A model generated the notes under the pieces. It saw only the letters and a program-made list of their open reading frames with translations. It ran no database searches and was not told the origin of the DNA. Below, one piece after another: positions 23,322-37,362 of a stretch of DNA of 64,000 bases (position 1 is the stretch's first letter; each line of letters begins with the position of its first letter). Location: NCBI GenBank assembly GCA_002104935.1, contig MCGT01000001.1, forward strand, positions 310,001 through 374,000, read 5' to 3'. Both the position numbers and the translations under genes were made by a program. Source of the stretch: Hesseltinella vesiculosa. Taxonomy: Eukaryota > Mucoromycota > Mucoromycetes > Mucorales > Cunninghamellaceae.

Positions 23322-26129
23322 ATGACGATAAGCCAGCATCTTCAGCGCATGGCGTGGCCAAAACCTAATGGCTATGTACGACCTGCTCTTTTCTCCCTGA
23401 CGTTTGTTGCTGTCAGCACTAGACGAGCCTTCCTCCAGCCTCTGTATTGCGAGGCCAAATACCCTGAGGATTTCCTTCGGCCACTCCCAGCACCTAGGAA
23501 ACCCGTCGTGTCAACTGCCACTGCCAAAGCTGCCGTCGACGGGCCACCCGTGTCCATGTGGAAGGACATTTGGGAACTGATGAAACCGGATTTGCTGACC
23601 TTGGTCTGTATTGTGCTGACTGCTGTAGGTGCAGCTGTGGTACATTTGCAAACACCCACTATCACCGGCGAATTGATCAACGTCTTGACCGCCAGTGCCA
23701 AGGCAACTAGCCAAGGCCTTGCGTTTTCCATCGAACACCTCAACGGCCCTGCAATGAAATTGTTTGGTCTCTTGACTGCTCAAGGTATGGAACAACGGAA
23801 TCGGCCCATAGATTCACTCATCCAATAGCTTTCTATTCTTTCGTTAGCCGTCTTGACGTTTGCTCACATCACCCTGGTTGCCAGGTTTGGGGAAAGAGTT
23901 GCACAGCGCTTACGAGCCAAGCTATTTGCCGCGATTATCCAACAAGACATGGTTTTCTTTGACAAGCATCAAAGCGGTGAACTCGTTTCTCGACTAACAA
24001 CCGATGTGGCAGAATTCAAGGTAATGGCTTTCGTTCATTTTATGAGTAGCTGATAGTCGCCTCACATTTCAATCTGTTATCACATGCGGTAGAGTACATT
24101 CAAACAATTAGTGACACTGGGATTGAAATCCGTGACGCAAACGGTGGGCTCAGCTGTGCATTTATTCCAGATCTCGACGTCTTTGACCTTCACGATGCTT
24201 TCCACCATGCCTGTGCTGTACATCCTTCTGAATATTTATGGAGCCTATTTGCGACGTCTCTCCAAGAAGAACAAGCGACTTGACGGCATTGCTGGTGGTG
24301 TTGCCGGTGAGGTAGGATGAAGAAGAAAAGCTGCTCCCTCCCACAGAAAAAAAATGCGAAGCTTCTTATCATTCTAACTTTAGGTGGTGGCTAACATGCG
24401 CACTGTGCGAGCTTTTGCTGCCGAAGAACGAGAAATGGTCCATTATGCAAACGTCTGCAACGATGTTGCACAGGCTAATCAAAACATGGGCTTCCATATT
24501 GGCATGTTCCAAGGTGAAAAAAAAAAAAAAGAGCGTGAGGGCTGTGGAAACATTTCATGATTTACTAACCTCTTACTTTGTGCTCATCCTGGTAGGCTTG
24601 ACGAATGTGTCTATCGGTTGTATGATGCTGACAGTGCTGTATTTCGGCGGATCTTTGGTAGTGCGCGATCAACTAACGAGTGGTGATCTCATGTCGTAAG
24701 CTATCAGCAAGTTGGATTAGAGAGTGCGCCAGCTAATTTTTATATACTCATTCTAGGTACATGCTTTCTACTCAGACAGCACAACAATCACTGGGTATGA
24801 GAGGGAGAACGCATAGGTGGAAAGGGCAGACGCATGCTCACTTTTTTTTTCTTTTGATTACTTGGTATAGTCTCACTCGGGGTTTTGTTCGGTCAAACTA
24901 TCAAAGCACAAGCGTCAGCAGCCCGAGTCTTCGAATTTATCCACAAATCACCCCGTGTGTCTTTGCATGGGGGCGAGTGCCTGTCCTCTGTCCATGGTGA
25001 TGTCTATTTTGACCATGTCAGCTTCAATTATCCTTCAAGACCTAACCATCCTGTGTTACAAGATTTCAGCCTCCATATCCCACCTGGTACAACCGTTGCC
25101 CTCTGTGGTCATTCAGGTAACGGGCCCTCTCTATTTTTCTGGCGAGCTAACCAAATTCGCTAAAGGTTCTGGAAAATCTACCATTGCATCGCTGTTGGAA
25201 CGATTTTATGAACCTACCGGTGGTGACATCATGTTGGATGGTCACCCACTGCACGAGCTGGATCCATCTTGGTTACGACATCACATTGGGTTTATCAATC
25301 AAGGTGAGCAGGGCGAGAGAAGTAAACAGCTAGTCACTCACCCCCCCCCCCCTGCCAACGCTATCACCCTGTCTAGAGCCTATCTTGTTTGACACTACCA
25401 TTCTGGAAAACATTCGCTACGGTCACCCTGAAGCCACATTGGATCAAGTCAGAGAAGCCGCTCGACAGGCCAATGCCGAGGTGTTTATCGACGGCTTCCC
25501 CGATGGATACGACACGGTGGTAAAGAAGGACGGATAAAAAAGCTGCGACTTCGGTGTCACTGATTTTTTTTTTTTTTTGCGTTTGATATAGGTGGGTGAA
25601 CGGGGTGCCAGCTTGTCAGGCGGTCAGCGCCAGCGGATTGCCATTGCACGTGCCATTCTGAAGGACCCCAAGGTAAAAACAAAAGAAAAAAAAATGGCGA
25701 CATATGCATGACTTGAAAATACTAAAACCAACACTTTTTTAGATTTTGATTCTGGATGAAGCCACTAGTGCTCTCGACAGTAAGCAGAGGAATGAGAAAT
25801 AAGATGAGGCTGGGACACTCACTTTTTTTTTTAGCCCACTCGGAGAAACTTGTGCAAGATGCCCTGGATAAACTCATGGAAGGACGGACGGTGCTAGTGA
25901 TCGCACATCGATTATCTACAATCCGCAAAGCTGACATGATTGTGGTGATGGGCAAGGTGCCTGGCAACATTCTCGAAAAAGGTAAGGTGCCGCTCGCACA
26001 AAAAGCCGGGCATGTATTTTTTTAATTTATCTCCATGGCTCAACTGCTTTTTTCATAGGAACTCATGATGACTTAATGACAAAAGGAGCAGTGTATTTCC
26101 GCCTTCATAATCAACTTACGCATGAATAG
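23322..26129 (+). CDS. Mitochondrial ABCB-type half transporter (ABCB8/Mdl1-like)
   Basis: ATP-driven exporter of the inner mitochondrial membrane that works as a dimer. Thirteen exons: 23322-23784, 23848-24020, 24093-24311, 24384-24513, 24596-24695, 24757-24794, 24871-25116, 25166-25303, 25377-25519, 25592-25672, 25743-25779, 25835-25981, 26059-26129; 661 residues. An Arg-containing, acid-poor N terminus fits a matrix-targeting presequence. Residues about 85-390 form the six-helix transmembrane domain ([34 protein letters not shown]). The ATPase domain has Walker A GHSGSGKST, signature LSGGQRQR, Walker [13 protein letters not shown] and the switch His in IAHRLS. It is closest by eye to ABCB8/Mdl1; Atm1 is less likely. 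Exons of 37 and 38 nt are present. Confidence 0.92.
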
Positions 26130-26771
26130 ACAGAAATAAACAAATCTTTTTTTTCTAGAACACTGCACAGACTTTTTTCCATGTACGATGGTTAGCTTAT
26201 TTTTTTTTTTTAGTTTTTGTGACACCAATGAAAATCCAGCGACTCGATTTTTGGAACTCATCACCAGCAGCAAGTGACCAGTGGTCAGGAATGAACGTTC
26301 AAATCGTAAAAGAAGAACAAGAGAAAAAAGGAAACCAACAACGAGCATTGATGATTGTAGGAAAAAAAAAAAGGTTCCAGACCACCGAAGGAGATGGTTA
26401 CACATGCTGATGACTCGTAGATCCCATTTTTTATATTCAAAAAAGAAACGAACTCCAAGAAATTGTCAACTATGTTTTATATTAATTTCTGTTTTGAACA
26501 TCTATGCGCTGGCATGACCATCATGGCATGTTTTCTTTTATTGGATATCACTCTCCCATTGGCGACACAACATTTCTATTTGCTGCAAGCAACCAAATGA
26601 TTGCGAAAAGAAAAACAAGGCTAAAATTGGATGACAGCCTCCTTTTTTTTTTTTTGTTGTTGTTTTTTTTTCTTCTTCCCCACTGGCACCTTTTACATTA
26701 TTCACCAGCTCTCTCAGCATTCTCTTATCTTTTAACGCATAACACACCATTCCATTCTTTTTAATCGTATC
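26130..26771. other. intergenic
   Basis: 640 bp between two + strand genes; T-rich stretches, especially 26640-26680. No gene was seen. Confidence 0.5.
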
Positions 26772-28034
26772 ATGACTTTGATTTGCTCATTTCGACCTAG
26801 CAAACGGTGGGTGGTGCTGTTCCTTGCGGTTGGATCCATGCTATTTTTATTCCAACAAAGCAGTACACCAGGTGCTCGCCATTGTCAGACTCCTCGATCC
26901 ATTGACACCAGCCATATCTCGTCCTCATCGTCCTCCTTCTCTTCCCTGCTTTCGTCCTGGCGTCGAGCATCCAGCATGACCAGCGAATCCGTATACCTCG
27001 ACCTGAACACCTTGAATGCCACCAGCAAGGCCGCAGAAAACAAGGAACGCATCTTGATCCTCACCCCATTGTTAAAACGCAATGCCATTGACCATTTGGA
27101 TCGCTACTTTGAACTCTTGGACCAATCCACCTACCCCAACCACTTAATATCAATCGGCTTGCTTGTGTCTACTCAGGACGACGTCGACCCGCTCCTGATT
27201 GCTGTTCAGCAAATGATCCAGCGCCTTGAACGACGCTGGTTCCATGCCTTTCACGACATTACTGTCTACAACAAAGACTTTCTCTACGACTTCAATAACG
27301 ACGACCACTCGCAAGACGACTTCAAACTACAACCGTATCGCCGCTCGATGATGGCTCGTGCCCGTAATTATCTCTTATCTTCAGCATTGGAACCCGACCA
27401 CAGCTGGGTAAACTCGCCATCCCTCTCCGCAGGCGACCGATAAAAGAACCTCATTTTTTTTTTTTTTTTTTGTATCCTCTAGGTCGCATGGGTTGACGTC
27501 GACCTTGCTTCTTACCCATCCAATGTGTTTGACGACTTGATGGCTCATGATGTCGATGTGATTGTGCCCAACTGCTTGCTGGCGACGGAGGACGGCTCGT
27601 TCTGGGGCTATGACCGAAGGAACTGGCAAGAAACCGACTACTCGTCACGATTCCAGCGCACCATTGGTGACGATTTTGTCATGATGGAAGGCTACGACGA
27701 TCAACTTGCCACGGGCCGATCTCGCATGGTCGACATGCCTACACAGGTGGGCATCGATTACAAGGTGCCTTTGGATGGTGTGGTAAGTGCTGCCTGGTCT
27801 TTTTCTGGACGGCTTTGTGCAAGCTCTTATTGTCACAAAAAGCTCACTTTCTTTCCCCCATATCTCTAGGGCACCTCCTTCACCTTGGTCAAGGCACATG
27901 TTCATAGAGAAGGCGCCAACTTCCCCTCTTTCCCATTACAGCATCAGGTGGACTCCGAAGGCTTTGGCCGCATGGTCCGTGGCATGGGCTACGAAGTGTA
28001 TGGCCTACCAAGTTATTTTGTTTACCACTCATAA
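26772..28034 (+). CDS. Anp1/Mnn9/Van1-family mannosyltransferase
   Basis: Golgi alpha-1,6-mannosyltransferase family acting on N-glycan outer chains (M-Pol complexes in yeast). Three exons: 26772-27407, 27483-27782, 27870-28034; 366 residues. Topology is type II: short cytosolic tail, signal anchor WVVLFLAVGSMLFLFQ (residues 13-28), Ser-rich stem, then the catalytic domain starting ERILILTPLLKRNAIDHLDRYF. Family hallmarks are RRSMMARARNYLLSSAL, the metal-binding DxD in WVDVDLASYP (the first intron lies just before it), VDMPTQVGIDYKVPLDGVG and the C-terminal VDSEGFGRMVRGMGYEVYGLP. It could be Mnn9, Anp1 or Van1; the subfamily is not resolved. Confidence 0.92.
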
Positions 28035-28307
28035 AATCATCCTCCCCTATTACCACTTTTACTGAAGTATATAAACACCATACGCCATACCCTCTCGCTC
28101 GTTTTTTATTACTTGAATGTGTTGAATGCGCTAAATGGGTTGAATGCGCTTATCAGTGGGAGCGAGGAGGAGGAAGAATGGTGTTGGCGGGGGGCATTAA
28201 CTGTTTTTTTGGTAGGGGACTAGTCTTTTTTTTTGCATTTTTTCTTTTTTGCTGTGTTTTTTTTTCATTCTTTTCATGTTACTTTTTTTTTTTGTTAGAG
28301 GGAGGCA

Positions 28308-29545
28308 TTATGATGAAAAATGGTTGCGAAGGCTGTTGCTGTTGGTGAATCGCGTGAACAATCCTTGGGCGTGCCCTTCATCAAGGCACTTCTTCCAATG
28401 CATTCGACCATTCAAGTTTCGGAAGTTGTGCACAAATACACGTTCAGATTCATACGAGCTGGTGGAAGCAGCTGTGATGGAGACGTTGTCCAACAGGTAA
28501 TCACTTGGAACATCAAGAGACGCGTCGGACGAGTCATCTGATTCCATCATTGCTGAAAGCTTGCGTTTAAGTCGGGTGTTGTACGCCAATCCACGGTCGA
28601 TGATCTCCATGGTCTTGGATACTTCAGGAACGTCTATGAGCGATCTCTTGGTCTTGTTCAGAACCCTTTCTTGGGTGGAGCATACAGCATTCATTGCCTC
28701 CTTCATACCAGAAGTGTTCTTTTGGCTGTTGAATGGCAATCGTATGCAAGTTTGTAAAGCCGTTCGATAATTGGGTTATTACAGTGACTATGACAGTAAT
28801 ATGAAGGCACCTGTTCCGTGAAAAATGAGACGAGCGCTTGCAATTGTGTACGGTTAGAAGCGAAGTAGCATGCTTTTGCCCAGAAATCGCAATTTGCTGA
28901 GTAGTGAAGCCAAGGTTTGTCTACAACAGGAGTGAACTTGGGGAGGAGAGACTTGGGTGACACTTTATCGATGCGTATTACTAATACCACAGGGCACTCA
29001 TTGTAAATTTGGAAGACGTTGAGAGAGTATTGAATTAGCCTGCGCATGAATGCCTCGTTCACAGCTTTCTGGACCTCGACAAGGATGGGTGGGAGAGATT
29101 ACTTAATGGCAAGACGAGGAACGTAGAGCATGTCACATCGGCTCCCACACCACTCAGTATTGGTGACAGTGTAAGTCTCATTAGGAACGTTCAGCAATCG
29201 AAGTTACACTCAGCCTGGGATTGTCCAATAAATTCGTTTTTCTGTTTTTGGATTTCTTTTTTTCCAATTTCCTTCCCATTTACCTGGAAGTTGTTGTCAA
29301 TACTCGCTTGAGCTTGTACAGGAAGCGTAAAAGACGATAGCTGAGCGTCTTGAAGGGTCATGGAAAAGCTTCAAATAGAACATGAAGCCAGACGTTTCAT
29401 AGAGATGCACAATGAAATGACGCGCAAAGTCGCCAACCGGCAAGGAAGATGCACTTTGATAGGCAGAGCAGGGTTGTGACGGAACTGGCCATAAAATTCA
29501 TCTAGCTCATCCCAGTTAATCATTGCTTTAGAAGAGGGAGATCAC
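28308..29545 (-). pseudogene. Broken PD-(D/E)XK-nuclease-like multicopy gene
   Basis: Minus-strand coding remnants run in order but in different frames and with in-frame stops. From about 29518 downwards: MINWDELDEFYGQF-like start, a frame change to GDFARHFIVHLYETSGFMF, then KTEKRIYWTIPG, then NTEWCGSRCDMLYVP, a stop, LPPILVEVQKAVNEAFMRRL, SLNVFQIYNECPVVLVIRID and NPIIERLYKLAY, another frame change, and a Ser/Lys-rich tail ending near 28308. The Asp of CDMLYVP followed by VEVQ and then R..QYS matches the D...(E)xQ pattern of Rpn/YhgA-like PD-(D/E)XK nucleases. My recollection is that related proteins form large families in Mucorales genomes; that is not verified here. No intact frame exists, so it is a relic. 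Confidence 0.6.
29199..29232 (-). repeat. Inverted repeat, left copy (34 bp)
   Basis: Read on the minus strand it starts TTTATTGGACAATCCCAGGC and ends GTGTAACTTCG. It is an exact inverted match to 29739-29772, with a further AAAAACAGAAAA match just upstream of both. It lies inside the broken nuclease-like gene. Confidence 0.85.
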
Positions 29546-29589
29546 TACAGCGAGCGATGGGCAATTGATCAGTTACTTGCATAAAGCGT

Positions 29590-29790
29590 TCAATGGAGGT
29601 ATTATCCAGGCGCGTAACGTTGTGTGATGGCATAGAAATGGCGAAGAGAAAGAAATATCAGGAAAAGGTGTTAAAAAAAGCAAGTAAGCTTTTCTCTTCC
29701 CATCCCCCCTTTTTTTTTGCCAAAAACAGAAAAGTGGTTTTATTGGACAATCCCAGGCTGAGTGTAACTTCGTATCCGTGAATTTTCTGA
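29590..29790 (+). pseudogene. Second fragment of the same multicopy element, opposite orientation
   Basis: The plus strand here carries the same segment as the minus-strand relic (CCAAAAACAGAAAA, then the 34-bp match at 29739-29772, encoding a KTEKWFYWTIPG-like peptide). Sequence diverges on both sides, so it is a short rearranged fragment rather than a gene. Confidence 0.5.
29739..29772 (+). repeat. Inverted repeat, right copy (34 bp)
   Basis: Exact inverted partner of 29199-29232, about 540 bp apart. See the pseudogene entries. Confidence 0.85.
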
Positions 29791-30575
29791 ACCTCCTCGT
29801 TTATTTAAATCTGCTGCCATAATGTCCAATTGAGTTTTGAGAACATATTTGCTCAAAGAGTCATTTCCTGGTAGGTTCTCGGATGACAGCTGGAAGAGTA
29901 AAAGATTGTCGACTACACAAATGAATGCATTTGTTAATACGCATAATTAAAAAATACCATGTAACATTTTCTTCTTCATTTTGGCTCATATTTGTTTCCT
30001 TGCTTGTTGTCGAGAGCCCTCTTTTCATTCCCTCTAGTACAGATATTCTTGAAAAAAGGTGCGCAAAGGCGGTTACTGCACGATAAGCTTAGATTTGGCT
30101 CGCGTCAATGAACGAGGAACCAGGTACATTACCCAAACTCGGCAATGCACACCAGGCTCTCAGGCACGCGCCCTTTCCCCCCCCCCCAAAAAAAAAAAAA
30201 AAAAAAAAAAAAACGACGTGGCCATTTGCGATTTCCGTTGTTTCTACCTCCTCAGCCGTTGAAAACATAGTTTTCCTTCAAGTATGAAAAATCAGGTCCG
30301 TCACGATGTTTATTACAAACGGTAGTTGGTTTAATTAGGCACACGATGTGCGCCACATAGAATTGTAAAGAGAGACGGCGAACGAAGGGGAAGGGGTGAG
30401 GGATTACAATAAACAAATAAGATAGTACATGAGTGGAGAAGGTTCAGCAATACAATAAAGTAGATTATAGCGTAGAGAAAAAAAGGGAGGAGAGTTGTAA
30501 AAAAAAAAAGGACAAGGAGCACGGGAGGGGTTGGGACGCCGTTTGGAAGGCAGGCAGAAAAATATGGCGGTTGAT
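29791..30575. other. intergenic, no gene seen
   Basis: 780 bp between the element remnants and the 3' end of the aldehyde dehydrogenase gene. It contains a C10/A28 compound homopolymer at 30178-30213 and purine-rich DNA. Confidence 0.45.
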
Positions 30576-32964
<2,389 letters not shown>

Positions 32965-33634
32965 GACAATTAAAAAAAGGCACAAAAATGAAAAAGAGAA
33001 AAGAAAAAAAAGTTCAAAAGCGGGGAAGGTTTTTTTTTTTCTAATGGCGCTGGGTTTTAAGGTTTTCCATCCGATTTTGAAGGCAAAAAAAAGCTGACAC
33101 TCATCAAAAGATTCCAGTTGGAGGAGTCCACTTTATTGCCTCGCCACATGATTTTTTTTCCTCTTGATTTTGTTCCCTCGTTCACCCTTATTCGCTTTTA
33201 TTGCGCTATACTTCTGACTAATCCTAGACCGCAGAATAAAGGAGAGGATAACAAAGTCAACCTGAGAAACACGTTTATTGAGTCAGCAGCTTGGGTTTCA
33301 TGGTCGATCTTGAAGCCAGGATGGTGATAACGATGCAGGACAGCATGTAACCAGTGAACTTGAAAAAGGCAGACCGCGAATATTGTCGTTCTTCCTCGGG
33401 TGACCGAAATGATGCATAAATTTTCCACAAGTTTGGTAATGCCATGGGTATCAAAAGAAACTAGTCGACAAAGAAGAAGAAAAAAAAACACTGCTGCTTT
33501 TGAAAAAAAGGATGAAACCCGTCCAAAATGCCGTTTGCCTTTTTTGTGCCACTCTGCAAACAGCATGGTTTTGCCACTTGTTCCCCCCCTTACTTTTTTG
33601 TTGTTTCTTCCTTTGTTTCCTTCATTTAGTTACC
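32965..33634. other. divergent promoter region, ALDH / AIG1-like gene
   Basis: 670 bp between two gene starts pointing outward. It is T-rich near both ends. No gene was seen. Confidence 0.45.
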
Positions 33635-34559
33635 ATGGCGACTACTGATAAGCCATTCACTCGGTATTTATCCTTCACTCTAAATGCTTTTGGCCTTGTG
33701 TCTAACTTGGCTACACTCTATACCGTCCATTTTGTTTACGCCAACCCTTTTGCTCAAGGTTTTGGCGGCCACTTTCAAGTAAAGCCTGCCAGAAACATTA
33801 TTGCCTATAAGAAAACTCATTTTTTTCTTGCAAAACTATCCAGTACCTGACCATTCTTGCACTTTCTTGGGCCACCGTGGCCTTTGCCATCAACATGGTC
33901 CGCTGCTTTTCGCCTGCTGCCCTGCCAGGTAACCACCCTGCCATGGACCCTCCTTGATTACGCTAAGCCGATATTCATTACCATAGTCATGTATGAAGTC
34001 GTTTACCATATTGCCACCCCTGTAAGTCGGCGGTCTCTCCTGAACGCCTATCTCACTCTTATGAATAGCTTGAAGCCCTCGTCAGCCTGCTCTATTGGGG
34101 CATGGTGTATGTTGACCCTCACCTCTTGGTCCCAAAAGGTGTCGAGCCTATCCCATTCATTGTCGATGCTGCGCTCCATCTCAATCCCACAGTCATTCTT
34201 TGGACCGATTTCTTGCTTTTGAATCAAGATTTCAAGAGATCTTGGCGACACACAGGCTATATCTACCTCTTTGCTGTCGGCTACTACTTCTGGTCTTGGC
34301 TGTGCCAAATCAAAAACGGCTATTGGCCATACCCTTTCTTGGAAGCCTTCAAAGCTCCTTGGCAACGCGTTGCTTTTTATGTAGGCTCCGGCACCATGTC
34401 TTGGCTCGTCTATGAAGCAGGTAACTTGGACAAAAAAAAAATTAAGAAATATGCACCTTGCTGGTCTAACCGCTGGTCTTATCTCCTTTTCTTTCAGGAG
34501 CGCTGATCCATGCAGCAAAACTACGTGCCCAAGCCATGGCTAAATCAAAACTAGCCTAG
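33635..34559 (+). CDS. FAR-17a/AIG1-like multispan membrane protein
   Basis: Five exons: 33635-33778, 33844-33928, 33987-34021, 34069-34420, 34498-34559; 225 residues with about six hydrophobic helices. Human members AIG1 and ADTRP are membrane threonine hydrolases that split fatty acid esters of hydroxy fatty acids, using Thr and His. Here HLNPTVILWTDFLL places a His at the expected helix, and the opening FTLNAFGLVSNLATLYTVHF, YWGMVYVDPHLLVPKG and YPFFLEAF-like (WPYPFLEAF) segments fit the family. The protein lies next to, and divergent from, the fatty aldehyde dehydrogenase. Activity is inferred from family. Confidence 0.8.
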
Positions 34560-36045
34560 ATGTCACCTTTTTGATCCCCTTGTTTCCCCACTCCGCTCTC
34601 CTTTTCCCCATTTTGATTACCCCGAGCGATTGGCTGTGGAATAAAAGCGTTGACTGGTCTCGGCCTACAATATCTTCTGCAAGCTACATTAGCTTACCAT
34701 CTTGAATCATTTCTCTGATCATCTCCCTTCCATTTTTAGAATCAAAGATATCTCCTGAAGCTCACCTCCTGCGGGCTCAATTCTTGCTGGTGGCCGTCCG
34801 TGCCTGCTCATCGACTGCTTCCCCACCTCGCATGCGCCAAATCTGGATCTTTTGGCTGAAATTTTGCTTTTTTCTTGTGGAAGGCTATCTGGCTATCTAA
34901 TTTAACGTGCTTTTTGATGATCTTTTTTTTTTCTACTCACATTTATGCGCGCCCATAAATCTGATGTCCGCCAACTCCAAAGAATTCATAAATAGTGCAT
35001 TAGGGCGAGGGGTGGTAATGGTTAAAACCACAAGAATCTCTGGTACTATATCGGTCAGTTAGGACTAAGCAACACCAAGCAAACCCCCCCCCCAAGGCAT
35101 CTAGCGGTAGGTGGGAAATATTCGGCGGTCGAGAAAAGTGAGAGTTTTACAGACGCCACACCTGTTCCATCACATGCTGATTTATTAGGCTAGATTAAGG
35201 CAATGGCAATAGATGAAAATAAGCAAAAAAAAAAAAAAAAAAGATAGGTGTCTCAAGTTGGTTGGGCAGCCCTCACCAGTCGAGAAAATACAATAAAAAA
35301 AAATCAAACAAACCAAAAAAAAAAAAAAAAGAGTCATTTTTTAGCTGGGGATTTGGAGGAGCCATAAGGAAAAGGATGACAGGATGGCTGGCCAACCTTT
35401 ATGGATCAACCTGATTTTTTCGGTACCCTTGCCTTTTATGAGAATATACATCTATGCAAAAAGTCACATCGATCCATTCACTCAAAAATAACCTGCAGCA
35501 GTTTCTTTATTTTTCGAAAAGCCAAGGGGGACGCCTTTGGTTTTCGACCTGTTTTGGCTGGACAAAAATCCAAACAACGTCAATTTTTGTTTCTCCCCAA
35601 ACTTTGCAGAAGTTTAGTATATAATAAAAAGGCATGATGGCGTGAATCACAAGCCTTTCTGATTTCGTATCGTGGAGTCGTGGGCATGCCAGCATGGACT
35701 GCCAGGGGCGGCTGGCTGGCTTGGAAGCACTCTATACCCCACATGTACCAAAACTGAACTTACCCAATCGTTCCAAAGTCATTCTCGCCGATAATACTGC
35801 TCGCATACAAGCTTTTATTGGTATAAATCATCCTGCATTTATCGTATTCATGGCAAATGGATAATCTGAAAGAATGGCAAGACAAGGAACTCCTATTGGC
35901 TCATTGCCCGGGGTTGGGATGAGAGGCGGGGGCAAAGTCACTTTTTTTTTTATTTTTTTTGAGAGCCTGCGTTTTTTTTTTCTTTTCTCTTTCACCCCTC
36001 TCTCCCCTTTTTTCGTACCAGTTGGGCTGTACCATTCTTACATTG
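34560..36045. other. intergenic, no gene seen
   Basis: 1.5 kb with several A-runs (35225-35243, 35314-35331). No open frame with coding character. Its right end contains the complex I subunit promoter, pyrimidine-rich at 35940-36010. Confidence 0.5.
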
Positions 36046-37049
36046 ATGTATTCTCTTCGTACTGTTCTCCGACAAGTGTCCCCCAAGGTGCCTGTCACCC
36101 GACGATTCTTCCAATCTTCGACTGCTGCCAAATCGGATGCACTTTTTATTGTAAGTTGGCGATGAGCATTTTCTTTTTTTGTTTTGATTGACATTTGACA
36201 CTTTATAACTTTATATCACTTGTAGCATCGTGACACCCCCGATAACAATGCTAACGTCAAGTTCGAATTCAACACTGACAACAAGAAACGCATCGAAGAA
36301 ATCTTGAAGAAATACCCTCCTCAATACAAAAAGGGCGCCATTATGCCATTGTTGGATCTTGGTCAACGACAACACGGCTACACCTCTTTGGGTGTCATGA
36401 ACGAAGTTGCCCGTTTGTTGGAAGTACCTCCCATGCGTGTCTACGAAGTCGCCACCTTTTACACCATGTACAACCGGTAAGTTTTTTTATTTGACATGGG
36501 ATGGCTCCCCATTTCAATCTTTTTTTTTTTTGTTTTTTCTTGGGCTGACACTTTTTTTTTAGCAACCCTGTGGGCAAATACTTTTTACAACTGTGCACCA
36601 CTACCCCCTGTCAATTGGGTGGTTGTGGCTCCACCAAGATCTTGGAAACCTTGACCAAGGAACTTGGTGTGCAACCTGGTGAAACTACCAAGGACGGTTT
36701 GTTCACTTTGGTTGAAGTTGAATGTGCTGGTGCTTGCTCCAACGCCCCCGTCATGGCCATCAACGATGACTACTACGTAAGACTCTCACTCAAACCAGAC
36801 GAAATAGAGAACGCACAGCTTTCATCCATGACTTACCCTTTACCTTTTTTTTTTTTTTTTTCTTGGCTTTCGCAGGAAGATCTGACCCCCGAAACTACCA
36901 AGAAGCTCATTGACAACTTGAAGAGTGGTAAGCCCGTCAAGGCTGGTCCTCAATCCGGTCGTCATACTTGTGAATTCGCTCCTGGTGTGTACACTTCTTT
37001 GAACTCGGAACCCTATGGCCCCGGCTTCAAGGTGCGCGAAGATTTGTAG
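36046..37049 (+). CDS. NADH:ubiquinone oxidoreductase 24 kDa subunit (NDUFV2)
   Basis: Peripheral-arm subunit of respiratory complex I carrying the N1a [2Fe-2S] cluster. Four exons: 36046-36150, 36226-36476, 36563-36776, 36876-37049; 247 residues, normal length. An N-terminal matrix presequence is clear ([20 protein letters not shown]). Conserved stretches are [33 protein letters not shown], and the cluster ligands in [11 protein letters not shown] and CAGACSNAP, then [11 protein letters not shown]. Introns carry T-runs just before the acceptors. Confidence 0.97.
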
Positions 37050-37362
37050 ATTTTTTCCCCTCTCACTTTCACCCACTTTCCTCACCTCCCACCCACTCTT
37101 TTCTTTACCACCCTGCCTCTTTTTTTTTTCTTTTTTTCTAGATAAACCTTTTCACTCCACCCCCCTACCTCTACCACAAACAACTGCACAGAATTAAGAC
37201 AAAAATAAAAAAAGAAACCCAAATTGCTGTTGAACAAGGATAGTGACCAAAAAGAAAGCACAAGGTGGTCGCAAACGCATTAGGAAAACAGATGGAAAAG
37301 AAGCAAAAAAAAAAAAAAAAAAGACCAGCTTTTTTCTTTGGCTTTATTTATGGAGAGAAAGG
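37050..37362. other. convergent 3' flanks
   Basis: 313 bp between the stop codons of the complex I subunit and the BEM2-like gene; T-rich then A-rich. No gene was seen. Confidence 0.6.
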
